DNA from: JBMTVT01 sp049451635
Lineage (GTDB): Bacteria > Bacteroidota > Bacteroidia > Flavobacteriales > Flavobacteriaceae
DNA: 29,066 nucleotides
NCBI GenBank assembly: GCA_049451635.1
Contig: JBMTVT010000028.1
Coordinates: 1-29,066 of the forward strand
Reading direction: 5' to 3'
Position 1 is the stretch's first letter; each line of letters begins with the position of its first letter. Shown here piece after piece: positions 23,507-29,066 of the stretch. Position numbers and translations under genes: made by a program. The notes under the pieces are model-generated. The model did not search any database, had not been told where the DNA came from, and saw nothing but the letters and a program-made list of their open reading frames with translations.

Positions 23507-25207
23507 ATGAAGAAATACCTTCTTTCAATATTCACAATAATATTTCCTGTATTAACTTTTGCTCAAGAAGAAGAAATTGGTCTTGATGAAAAAATAGATC
23601 AAGCTTTTGCGCCTATTGCTCAGTTTTTTACAGATGTTATATTCTTTCCAGTTTATCAAGATGATACCTATACAATTCCATTTGTATTGGCACTTTTGGT
23701 TGGTAGTGCATTGTTTTTTACTATTTATTTTGGATTTCCAAATATTAGATATTTCTGGACAGCCATAAGCATTGTGAGAGGTAAATTTGAAGATATAGAA
23801 AAGCATGGTGCTAAAGAACTTTATGGTGAAGATGGTATTGCTCAAGGACAAGATTTAACTAAGGTTGATATAGAAGAACATTTAGTAAGTGTTGAAAACG
23901 AATTAGCTATTGATGGCGATATTGTAGATACAATTAGAGACGAAAGTTCCGATGGTGAGGTATCTCACTTTCAAGCATTGGCAACAGCTGTATCTGGTAC
24001 CGTTGGTAATGGTAATATAGCAGGTGTAGCGTTAGCAATAGCACTTGGTGGGCCAGGAGCAACATTTTGGATGATTATTTGCGGACTTTTAGGAATGTCA
24101 ACCAAATTCGTTGAGTGTACTTTAGGTGTGCAATACAGAGATGTTGGTAAAGATGGAACCGTATATGGAGGTCCTATGTTTTACATTAGAAAAGGGCTTA
24201 AGGCAAAAGGTTTTAAAACCTTCGGAAAAATTGCAGCAGGTATTTTTGCAATATTCTGTATTGGTGGTTCTTTTGGTGGTGGTAATGCAGCACAATCTAA
24301 CCAAGCAACAATAGTAATTAAAGAATTATTTAATTGGGAAAGTACAGCAGCGGGAGCTATTGTAGGTTTAGTATTAGCTGTTCTAGTTGGTATAATTATA
24401 ATAGGTGGTATTAAGCGTATTGCTCAAGTAACAGAAAGGGTAGTGCCATTTATGGCGTTAATGTATATAGTAGCTTGTTTATATATTATCTTTAGCAACT
24501 TTGGTTTAATTGATGATGCTATTGGTTTAATTATCAAAGAAGCTTTTAACCCTACTGCTTTTGGTGTTGGTTCTTTAATAGGAGTTTTATTAGTAGGCTT
24601 CCAACGTGCAGCATTCTCAAATGAAGCCGGTGCTGGTTCTGCATCCATTGCGCATTCAGCAGTAAGAACTAAATACTCAGCTTCTGAAGGTTTAGTAGCT
24701 TTATTAGAGCCTTTTATTGACACGGTAGTAATTTGTACTATGACAGCTTTAGTAATTATCATTTTCAATTTTGGTGGATTTTTCGAGTATGGTGGAGATG
24801 GTTCAGGTGTAGTTTTTATTGATGGTACACCTTATGAAGGAGCAGGAATAACATCTCAAGCTTTCGCTCAATATATTCCGTATTCTAATGTGTTTTTAAC
24901 AGTGGCTGTAGTATTGTTTGCTGTATCAACAATGATTTCTTGGTCATACTACGGATTACAATCTTGGAAATTTTTATTCGGAAGAGGCAAAACGGCTGAT
25001 TTAGTATATAAATTATTATTCTTAACATTTGTAGTAATTGGTGCAGCAGCAAGTATGGGATCTATTTGGTCATTCTCTGATGCCATGATTTTTGCTATGA
25101 TTTTCCCTAATATGGTTGGTTTATTCTTGTTATTCCCAGTTGTTAAAAAACAATTAAAAAGATACCTTGACGCTATCAATCTTAAAAAGGAAGCTATTGA
25201 GGATTAA
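23507..25207 (+). CDS. Alanine/glycine:sodium symporter (AGCS family)
   Basis: An integral membrane carrier that imports alanine or glycine with Na+. About ten hydrophobic helices are visible, with family motifs GTVGNGNIAGVALAIALGGPGA, GGSFGGGNAAQSNQ and QRAAFSNEAGAGSASIAHSA, then further helices to the end. It is longer (566 residues) than classical AGCS proteins because it carries a signal-peptide-like N-terminus (FTIIFPVLTFAQ) and an acidic insertion of about 70 residues (around 90-160) before the GNGNIAG motif. The intergenic region upstream shows no confident promoter. An unusual terminator just after the stop lies inside the next gene. Confidence 0.9.
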   Translation: MKKYLLSIFTIIFPVLTFAQEEEIGLDEKIDQAFAPIAQFFTDVIFFPVYQDDTYTIPFVLALLVGSALFFTIYFGFPNIRYFWTAISIVRGKFEDIEKHGAKELYGEDGIAQGQDLTKVDIEEHLVSVENELAIDGDIVDTIRDESSDGEVSHFQALATAVSGTVGNGNIAGVALAIALGGPGATFWMIICGLLGMSTKFVECTLGVQYRDVGKDGTVYGGPMFYIRKGLKAKGFKTFGKIAAGIFAIFCIGGSFGGGNAAQSNQATIVIKELFNWESTAAGAIVGLVLAVLVGIIIIGGIKRIAQVTERVVPFMALMYIVACLYIIFSNFGLIDDAIGLIIKEAFNPTAFGVGSLIGVLLVGFQRAAFSNEAGAGSASIAHSAVRTKYSASEGLVALLEPFIDTVVICTMTALVIIIFNFGGFFEYGGDGSGVVFIDGTPYEGAGITSQAFAQYIPYSNVFLTVAVVLFAVSTMISWSYYGLQSWKFLFGRGKTADLVYKLLFLTFVVIGAAASMGSIWSFSDAMIFAMIFPNMVGLFLLFPVVKKQLKRYLDAINLKKEAIED

Positions 25208-25230
25208 AACATAACTAACTCAAACTATAT

Positions 25231-26112
25231 ATGAAATCCCATTTCACGTTTACTAAACAACAACGAAATGGGATTTTTTTATTAATTCTCATCATCATTG
25301 TTTTACAATGTGTTTATTTTTTTGTTGATTTCAAATCAAAAGATGTTCAAGTAAACAATAATCAATTATTAAAATTTCAAAAAGAAATTGATTCTCTCAA
25401 ACAGGTTCAATTGGAAGCAGGTAAGCCAAAAATTTTCCCTTTCAATCCAAATTATATCACAGATTATAAAGGAGCAACTCTAGGAATGACCAATGAAGAA
25501 ATTGATAGATTATTGACCTTTAGAAAACAAAATAAGTGGATTAACTCCATAGGGCAATTTCAACAAGTAACCAAAGTATCCGATTCTCTTTTAAACGCCA
25601 TCTCTCCCTACTTTAAATTTCCAGAATGGGTTACTGAAAGCAAACAAACAAATTCAACATTTACTTATAATATCAAGCCAAAAACCTTTGCCGAAAAGGA
25701 AGATTTAAATAGGGCTACCACACAACAATTACAAAAAGTATATGGTATTGGCGAATATTATTCGGAGCGTATTGTAAAGTTCAGAAATTCATTTCCTGGA
25801 GGTTTTATTGCCGATGTGCAATTGCAGGATGTATATGGATTAACACCAGAGTTGATTGAAAAAATAACCGAACAGTTTACAGTAAAAACACCAAGAAAAA
25901 TTAAAAAAATTGATTTAAACACAGCAACTGTAGATCAATTAGTAACCATACAGCATATAGATTACAATTTGGCAAATGAGATAATTGAACAGCGCACTTT
26001 AAGAGATGGGTATAAATCTTTGGGTGAATTAACAAAAGTTAAAGACTTTCCAGTAAATAAAATAGAGATAATTAAATTATATTTGCACCTCGAAAAAGAA
26101 ATAAATGAATAG
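25231..26112 (+). CDS. ComEA-like helix-hairpin-helix protein, membrane-anchored
   Basis: A 293-residue protein with a single N-terminal transmembrane anchor (IFLLILIIIVLQCVYFF, about residues 15-31) and three helix-hairpin-helix modules in the rest: near residues 80-130, DLNRATTQQLQKVYGIGEYY and DLNTATVDQLVTIQHIDYN. The modules resemble ComEA and probably bind DNA on the outer side of the cytoplasmic membrane, or mediate protein contacts. Its role in competence is not established in this group. The start chosen at 25231 keeps the F-TKQQRNGIFLL motif before the anchor. The first 15 codons also form the terminator of the upstream symporter. It is followed, with an 8-base overlap, by the acyl-CoA dehydrogenase gene. 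Confidence 0.85.
   Translation: MKSHFTFTKQQRNGIFLLILIIIVLQCVYFFVDFKSKDVQVNNNQLLKFQKEIDSLKQVQLEAGKPKIFPFNPNYITDYKGATLGMTNEEIDRLLTFRKQNKWINSIGQFQQVTKVSDSLLNAISPYFKFPEWVTESKQTNSTFTYNIKPKTFAEKEDLNRATTQQLQKVYGIGEYYSERIVKFRNSFPGGFIADVQLQDVYGLTPELIEKITEQFTVKTPRKIKKIDLNTATVDQLVTIQHIDYNLANEIIEQRTLRDGYKSLGELTKVKDFPVNKIEIIKLYLHLEKEINE
25234..25280 (+). terminator. Intrinsic terminator embedded in the first codons of the ComEA-like gene
   Basis: AAATCCCATTTC (25234-25245) is perfectly complementary to GAAATGGGATTT (25265-25276), a 12-bp stem with a 19-base loop, followed by a T-run to 25280. The symporter stop is at 25207, so it is well placed to end that transcript, yet it lies wholly inside the next reading frame. 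Confidence 0.75.
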
Positions 26113-27271
26113 TATGTACTTCACTGAAGAGCACAACCTTTTTAGAAAAAGCCTTCAAGATTTTTTACAAAAAGAAGTGGTTCCACACATTGAAACTTGG
26201 GAGAAAACTGGAAATATAGACCGTTTTATTTGGAAAAAATTTGGAGATATGGGCTTCTTTGGTATCAATTACCCAGAAGCTTATGGTGGTTTGAATTTAG
26301 ATTTATTTTATACCGTTATATTGCTTGAAGAACTTCAAAAAATTAACTCTGGTGGTTTTGCTGCAGCCATTTGGGCGCATGTGTATTTGGCAATGATGCA
26401 TTTAAACGCCGAGGGAAGTGAAGTCATTAAACAAAAATATCTAACATATAGCATTTCTGGCGATAAAATAGGATGCTTATGTATTACTGAGCCTTTTGGA
26501 GGTAGTGATGTAGCTGGTATGCGAACTACTGCTGTTAAAAAGAATGACCATTATATTATAAACGGTTCAAAAACTTTTATCACAAATGGGGTATCAAGTG
26601 ATTATTTGGTTGTAGCTGCAAAAACTAACCCAGATTTAGGAAATAAAGGTATTAGCATTTTTGTTTTGGATAGAGATATGCAAGGCGTTTCGGCAACCAA
26701 ATTAGATAAATTGGGGTGGAGAGCTTCAGATACTGGAGAAATAGCTTTTGATAATGTAAAAGTGCCTGTTGAAAATTTAATAGGCGAGGAAAATAATGGC
26801 TTTCTATATATCATGCAACATTTTGCTTTAGAGCGTTTAATTATGGGAGTTAATGCCCATGCACGAGCAGAATACGCTTTAGAGTATGCGTTGCAATACA
26901 TGAGTAAGCGTCAGGCATTTGGAAAATCGATTGACAAGTTTCAGGCTTTAAGACATAATATAGCCGATTTATATACCGAAATGGAAATCTGTAAAGAGTT
27001 CAACTATTCGGTAACTTACAGATTAAATAAAGGCGAGTATGTAGTAAAAGAAGCCACCATGTCTAAATTAAAGTCAACAAAAATGGCTGATGAGGTTATT
27101 TACCAATGCCTACAATTTCTAGGAGGTTATGGTTACATGGAAGAATATCCTATGGCAAGGCTGTTACGCGATAGTAGGCTTGGACCTATTGGTGGTGGTA
27201 CTTCAGAGATACTAAGAGAGATACTAGCTAAAATTATTATTGATAAAAAAGAGTACAAGCCCGCAACATAA
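26105..27271 (+). CDS. Acyl-CoA dehydrogenase
   Basis: An FAD-dependent dehydrogenase that introduces the alpha-beta double bond in acyl-CoA substrates. The N-terminal helical domain (MYFTEEHNLFRKSLQDF) leads into the FAD/substrate-binding CLCITEPFGGSDVAGM, then SKTFITNG, DKLGWRASDTGEIAFDNV and, at the C-terminus, QALRHNIADLY, LQFLGGYGYMEEYPMARL and RDSRLGPIGGGTSEILRE. The glutamate in GGTSEI (about residue 368) is at the usual catalytic-base position of short- and medium-chain enzymes. The start could be 26105, overlapping the previous gene's stop, or the ATG at 26114. Chain-length specificity is not predictable. The 388 residues are typical. Confidence 0.92.
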   Translation: MNSMYFTEEHNLFRKSLQDFLQKEVVPHIETWEKTGNIDRFIWKKFGDMGFFGINYPEAYGGLNLDLFYTVILLEELQKINSGGFAAAIWAHVYLAMMHLNAEGSEVIKQKYLTYSISGDKIGCLCITEPFGGSDVAGMRTTAVKKNDHYIINGSKTFITNGVSSDYLVVAAKTNPDLGNKGISIFVLDRDMQGVSATKLDKLGWRASDTGEIAFDNVKVPVENLIGEENNGFLYIMQHFALERLIMGVNAHARAEYALEYALQYMSKRQAFGKSIDKFQALRHNIADLYTEMEICKEFNYSVTYRLNKGEYVVKEATMSKLKSTKMADEVIYQCLQFLGGYGYMEEYPMARLLRDSRLGPIGGGTSEILREILAKIIIDKKEYKPAT

Positions 27272-27311
27272 AATAATTTTTAATTTTTAATTATAAATTC
27301 ATAATTGTTTT

Positions 27312-27319
27312 TATATTTG
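27312..27319 (+). promoter_or_regulatory. -7 promoter element for rpsU
   Basis: TATATTTG is an exact TAnnTTTG match followed by CACCC, the same context as the cysteine synthase promoter. No clear TTG is found 17-23 bases upstream. The predicted leader before the rpsU ATG is about 33 bases and includes the Shine-Dalgarno sequence. Confidence 0.5.
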
Positions 27320-27341
27320 CACCCACAAAATCCCAAAAAGA

Positions 27342-27349
27342 GAGGAGGT
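27342..27349 (+). promoter_or_regulatory. Strong Shine-Dalgarno sequence of rpsU
   Basis: GAGGAGGT contains AGGAGGT, perfectly complementary to the anti-Shine-Dalgarno core ACCTCCT, nine to ten bases before the ATG at 27359. Nearly all other genes in the window have A-rich leaders without such a site, so this one is exceptional. Confidence 0.85.
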
Positions 27350-27358
27350 TAAGACACT

Positions 27359-27553
27359 ATGTTAATAATACCAATAAAAGAAGGAGAAAATATAGATAGA
27401 GCTTTAAAGCGTTTCAAGCGTAAGTTTGATAAAACTGGAATTAAGCGTCAATTGCAAAATAGAAAGCAGTTTACTAAGCCGTCTGTAGAGCGTAGAGCAC
27501 AAATTCAAAAAGCGCAATACATTCAAGGATTAAGAGATGCAGAAGAAATTTAA
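27359..27553 (+). CDS. rpsU: 30S ribosomal protein bS21
   Basis: A 64-residue basic ribosomal protein of the 30S platform. The sequence starts MLIIPIKEGENIDRALKRFKRK and contains FDKTGIKRQLQNRKQFTKPS, the S21 signature with its dense basic C-terminal helix. In Bacteroidota ribosomes bS21, with bS18 and bS6, contributes to sequestering the 16S anti-Shine-Dalgarno sequence, which is why most messages here do not use one. The gene has its own -7 element, a very strong Shine-Dalgarno sequence and a terminator downstream, so it is likely a monocistronic, autoregulated unit. Confidence 0.95.
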   Translation: MLIIPIKEGENIDRALKRFKRKFDKTGIKRQLQNRKQFTKPSVERRAQIQKAQYIQGLRDAEEI

Positions 27554-27575
27554 GCGAATCCAAAAAAATAAATTC

Positions 27576-27602
27576 AAATCCCGCAAATAGCGGGATTTTT
27601 TT
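27576..27602 (+). terminator. Intrinsic terminator after rpsU
   Basis: AAATCCCGC (27576-27584) pairs with GCGGGATTT (27590-27598) around a five-base loop, then a T-run reaches 27602. The stem is 9 bp with a GC core, 22 bases after the rpsU stop. Confidence 0.88.
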
Positions 27603-27645
27603 ATATACTACTTTTTAAGTTTAAACTAATTTAATGTTGCAGTAT

Positions 27646-27680
27646 TAACTTTTAACTTTTAACTTTAAACTTTAAACTTT
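27646..27680 (+). repeat. Five tandem heptamers before xerC
   Basis: Three TAACTTT units (27646-27652, 27653-27659, 27660-27666) are followed by two AAACTTT units (27667-27673, 27674-27680). The array ends five bases before the xerC ATG. The unit resembles a TAnnTTTG promoter core, and a TTG at 27637-27639 lies 20 bases before the third unit. Confidence 0.6.
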
Positions 27681-27685
27681 TTAAA

Positions 27686-28576
27686 ATGTCTTTTCAATCA
27701 TTTACTGATTATTTACTCCTAGAAAAAAATTACTCATCGCTTACGGTAAAGGCATATCAAAATGATTTGGAAGATTTTTCAGAATTTATCAAATCCAAGT
27801 ATGAAACAAACTCCATAGAAAAAGTTAATTATGCACAAATAAGGAGCTGGATAGTTTCATTGGTTGAAGGAGGCCTTACCAATAGGAGTGTCAATCGAAA
27901 AATATCAGCATTGAACACCTATTATAAATTCCTTTTAAAAATCCAGAATATTGAAGTTAACCCTTTGGTTAAACACAAGGCTTTAAAGACAAGTAAAAAA
28001 GTTCAAGTTCCTTTTTCCGAAATTGAAATTGAAATGGTTTTAGATGATTTAAATTTTGGGGATGATTATGAAAATGTTCGCAATAAATTTATTATCGAGT
28101 TATTTTACTCAACAGGCATAAGAAGGATTGAACTTGTACAGCTTAAATTGAGAGACTTAGATTTAGATAAAAAAACGTTAAAAGTTTTAGGCAAGAGAAA
28201 TAAAGAACGTATAGTTCCGTTATTAAAATCAGTAATAGATACTGCTAAAATATACTTAAAATTGAGAGGCGAATTAGCATGCATTTCAAACCATGATAGG
28301 TTGTTTTTAACGAAAAAAGGCGTAAAAATATACGAAACTCTTGTTTACAGAATAATAAATGATTATTTTAGTTTGGCATCTTCAAAAGTAAAAAAGAGTC
28401 CGCATATACTAAGACACTCTTTTGCTACACATTTGTTAAACCAAGGTGCAAATTTAAATGCTGTTAAAGAACTTCTTGGTCATTCTAGTTTAGCCGCTAC
28501 ACAAGTTTATACGCACAATAGTATAGCAGAACTGAAAAAAGTGCACATAAATGCACACCCAAGAAGTAAAAAATAG
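27686..28576 (+). CDS. xerC: Tyrosine recombinase XerC
   Basis: A site-specific recombinase of 296 residues that resolves chromosome dimers at dif together with XerD. The N-terminal SAM-like core-binding domain spans about residues 1-90. The catalytic domain has R146 in STGIRRIEL, K170 in VLGKRNKER, H240 and R243 in PHILRHSFATHLL, H266 in LLGHSSLAATQVYTH, and the nucleophile Y275. All six catalytic residues are present. The length and the rpsU-xerC-hpf-tRNA order point to the chromosomal XerC rather than a phage integrase. A tandem heptamer array lies directly upstream, and hpf follows 32 bases downstream, probably on the same transcript. Confidence 0.93.
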   Translation: MSFQSFTDYLLLEKNYSSLTVKAYQNDLEDFSEFIKSKYETNSIEKVNYAQIRSWIVSLVEGGLTNRSVNRKISALNTYYKFLLKIQNIEVNPLVKHKALKTSKKVQVPFSEIEIEMVLDDLNFGDDYENVRNKFIIELFYSTGIRRIELVQLKLRDLDLDKKTLKVLGKRNKERIVPLLKSVIDTAKIYLKLRGELACISNHDRLFLTKKGVKIYETLVYRIINDYFSLASSKVKKSPHILRHSFATHLLNQGANLNAVKELLGHSSLAATQVYTHNSIAELKKVHINAHPRSKK

Positions 28577-28608
28577 TATTAATTATTGTCTAACCTAAAA
28601 ACAATAGT

Positions 28609-28911
28609 ATGAAAGTAAACACGCAATCCGTAAATTTTAATGCAGATCGAAAATTAATTAGTTTCATTCAAAAAAGAATGGATAAATTAGATTTGTTTTA
28701 TGATAAAGTGATAAAGTCAGATGTTTTTTTGAAGGTTGAAAACACCAGTGATAAAGTCAATAAAATATTTGAGGCAAGGGTAAGTGTGCCAGGTGATAGC
28801 TTAGTGGTAAAAAAACAATGCAAAAGCTTTGAAGAAGGGACTGATATGGCAGTAGCATCATTAGAAAGACAGTTAAAAAAGCGAAAAGAAAAATTAAGAG
28901 CACATTTATAA
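28609..28911 (+). CDS. hpf: Ribosome hibernation promoting factor (HPF/RaiA family, short form)
   Basis: A 100-residue protein that binds the 30S decoding region and silences ribosomes in stationary phase or stress. It begins MKVNTQSVNFNADRKLISFI, with the beta-alpha-beta-beta-beta-alpha fold reading on through KVIKSDVFLKVE, FEARVSVPGDSLVVKKQC and a basic C-terminal helix (LERQLKKRKEKLRAHL). The short form lacks the dimerisation domain of long HPF. It sits between xerC and tRNA-Thr, with a stop 20 bases before the tRNA promoter's -33 element, and is likely co-transcribed with xerC. Confidence 0.9.
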   Translation: MKVNTQSVNFNADRKLISFIQKRMDKLDLFYDKVIKSDVFLKVENTSDKVNKIFEARVSVPGDSLVVKKQCKSFEEGTDMAVASLERQLKKRKEKLRAHL

Positions 28912-28931
28912 TAAAATTTCTCAAAAAATGT

Positions 28932-28961
28932 TTTGAATAAAATAAAAAATCTATACATTTG
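28932..28961 (+). promoter_or_regulatory. Promoter of the tRNA-Thr transcript
   Basis: TTTG (28932-28935), 18 bases, then TACATTTG (28954-28961) is a full Bacteroidota promoter. The transcription start is expected near 28966-28969, within the 5' arm of the hairpin immediately downstream. Confidence 0.7.
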
Positions 28962-28963
28962 CA

Positions 28964-28990
28964 GTCCGTTAGAAATAACGGGCTTTTTTT
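28964..28990 (+). terminator. Terminator-shaped hairpin between hpf and tRNA-Thr
   Basis: GTCCGTTA (28964-28971) pairs with TAACGGGC (28976-28983; one G-T pair) around a GAAA tetraloop, followed by seven Ts (28984-28990). It would stop transcripts arriving from hpf. The tRNA promoter ends three bases upstream of the 5' arm. Confidence 0.75.
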
Positions 28991-29011
28991 GTGTGTAAAA
29001 ACTAGAAAAAT

Positions 29012-29066
29012 GCCGATGTAGCTCAGCTGGCTAGAGCAGCTGATTTGTAATCAGCAGGTCGTGGGT
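29012..29066 (+). tRNA. tRNA-Thr (anticodon TGT), cut by the window end
   Basis: The acceptor 5' strand GCCGATG is followed by TA, a D-arm (GCTC and GAGC pairing), and an anticodon arm GCTGA-TTTGTAA-TCAGC with anticodon TGT at 29046-29048, then the start of the variable loop and T-arm. The final roughly 20 bases lie beyond the window. Threonine-TGT tRNA is expected at this place in flavobacteria, often before tuf. Confidence 0.9.

Noticed and set aside
23552..23851. Minus-strand frame opposite the symporter
   Set aside because: A low-complexity antisense shadow of a conserved transporter, like the other short antisense frames in the window.
27289..27306. AATTAT/ATAATT hairpin before rpsU as a terminator of the acyl-CoA dehydrogenase gene
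   Set aside because: Only six A-T pairs with no T-run directly after it, so it is expected by chance in such AT-rich DNA.
27686..28576. Tyrosine recombinase as a phage or island integrase next to a tRNA gene
   Set aside because: It is flanked by rpsU and hpf, has XerC length and motifs, and no att repeats or phage genes are visible. The tRNA gene is also incomplete, so an att site at its 3' end cannot be judged.
1..29066. CRISPR arrays, rRNA genes, toxin-antitoxin or defence islands
   Set aside because: Looked for regular direct repeats, rRNA-like sequence and small gene pairs; none found beyond the repeats reported.

Overview
The window looks like the chromosome of a member of the Flavobacteriaceae (phylum Bacteroidota). 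The evidence is the very low GC content, A-rich leaders that mostly lack Shine-Dalgarno sequences, promoter cores of the Bacteroidota type (TTG or TTTG, then about 19 bases, then TAnnTTTG), and family content typical of the group: FtsE, NamZ/DUF1343, DUF2851, DUF2721, a PspC-like protein, a YkgJ-like protein, a ComEA-like protein, and the rpsU-xerC-hpf-tRNA-Thr block. Most genes are chromosomal housekeeping genes. I see no phage, CRISPR array or recognisable defence island.

Layout. (1) 0.15-4.7 kb: a surface-glycan patch with a phosphoethanolamine-transferase-like membrane protein and a GT4 glycosyltransferase (+), convergent with two GT2 glycosyltransferases (-) that follow ftsE (-). (2) 5.4-10.5 kb: an intergenic region with promoters in both directions drives ftsE leftward and, rightward, a 1012-residue periplasmic TPR protein plus an outer-membrane beta-barrel protein; a strong terminator closes this pair. 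(3) 10.5-11.6 kb: an amidohydrolase lipoprotein pseudogene with two in-frame TAG codons and an unrelated out-of-frame tail. (4) 11.6-19.2 kb: small metabolic genes (SAM methyltransferase, YkgJ-like cluster protein, fatty acid hydroxylase, glycerophosphodiesterase lipoprotein, NamZ-like muramidase, LolE/FtsX-like permease, CBS-type cysteine/cystathionine synthase, YaaA). (5) 19.2-19.76 kb: a gene graveyard holding a frameshifted small membrane protein, a 33-codon remnant of an IS110-type transposase, a short palindromic repeat and an unidentified gene tail. (6) 19.76-27.3 kb: CIA30 protein, DUF2721, DUF2851, PspC-like protein, K+ channel with RCK domain, alanine/sodium symporter, helix-hairpin-helix protein, acyl-CoA dehydrogenase. 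(7) 27.3 kb to the end: rpsU, xerC, hpf/raiA and the 5' part of tRNA-Thr(TGT).

The most interesting signals are regulatory or small-scale. A palindromic ATTGC...GCAAT repeat sits in frame inside the namZ-like gene and adds about 20 residues; a sister copy lies in the gene graveyard. A 12-bp-stem intrinsic terminator is encoded by the first codons of the helix-hairpin-helix gene. The tRNA-Thr promoter lies just before a terminator whose 5' arm overlaps the expected transcription start. rpsU has a strong Shine-Dalgarno sequence in an organism whose ribosomes normally ignore it. A 5 x 7-bp tandem repeat abuts xerC. I found no convincing multi-gene novel system. The least characterised functional unit is the TPR protein plus beta-barrel pair.
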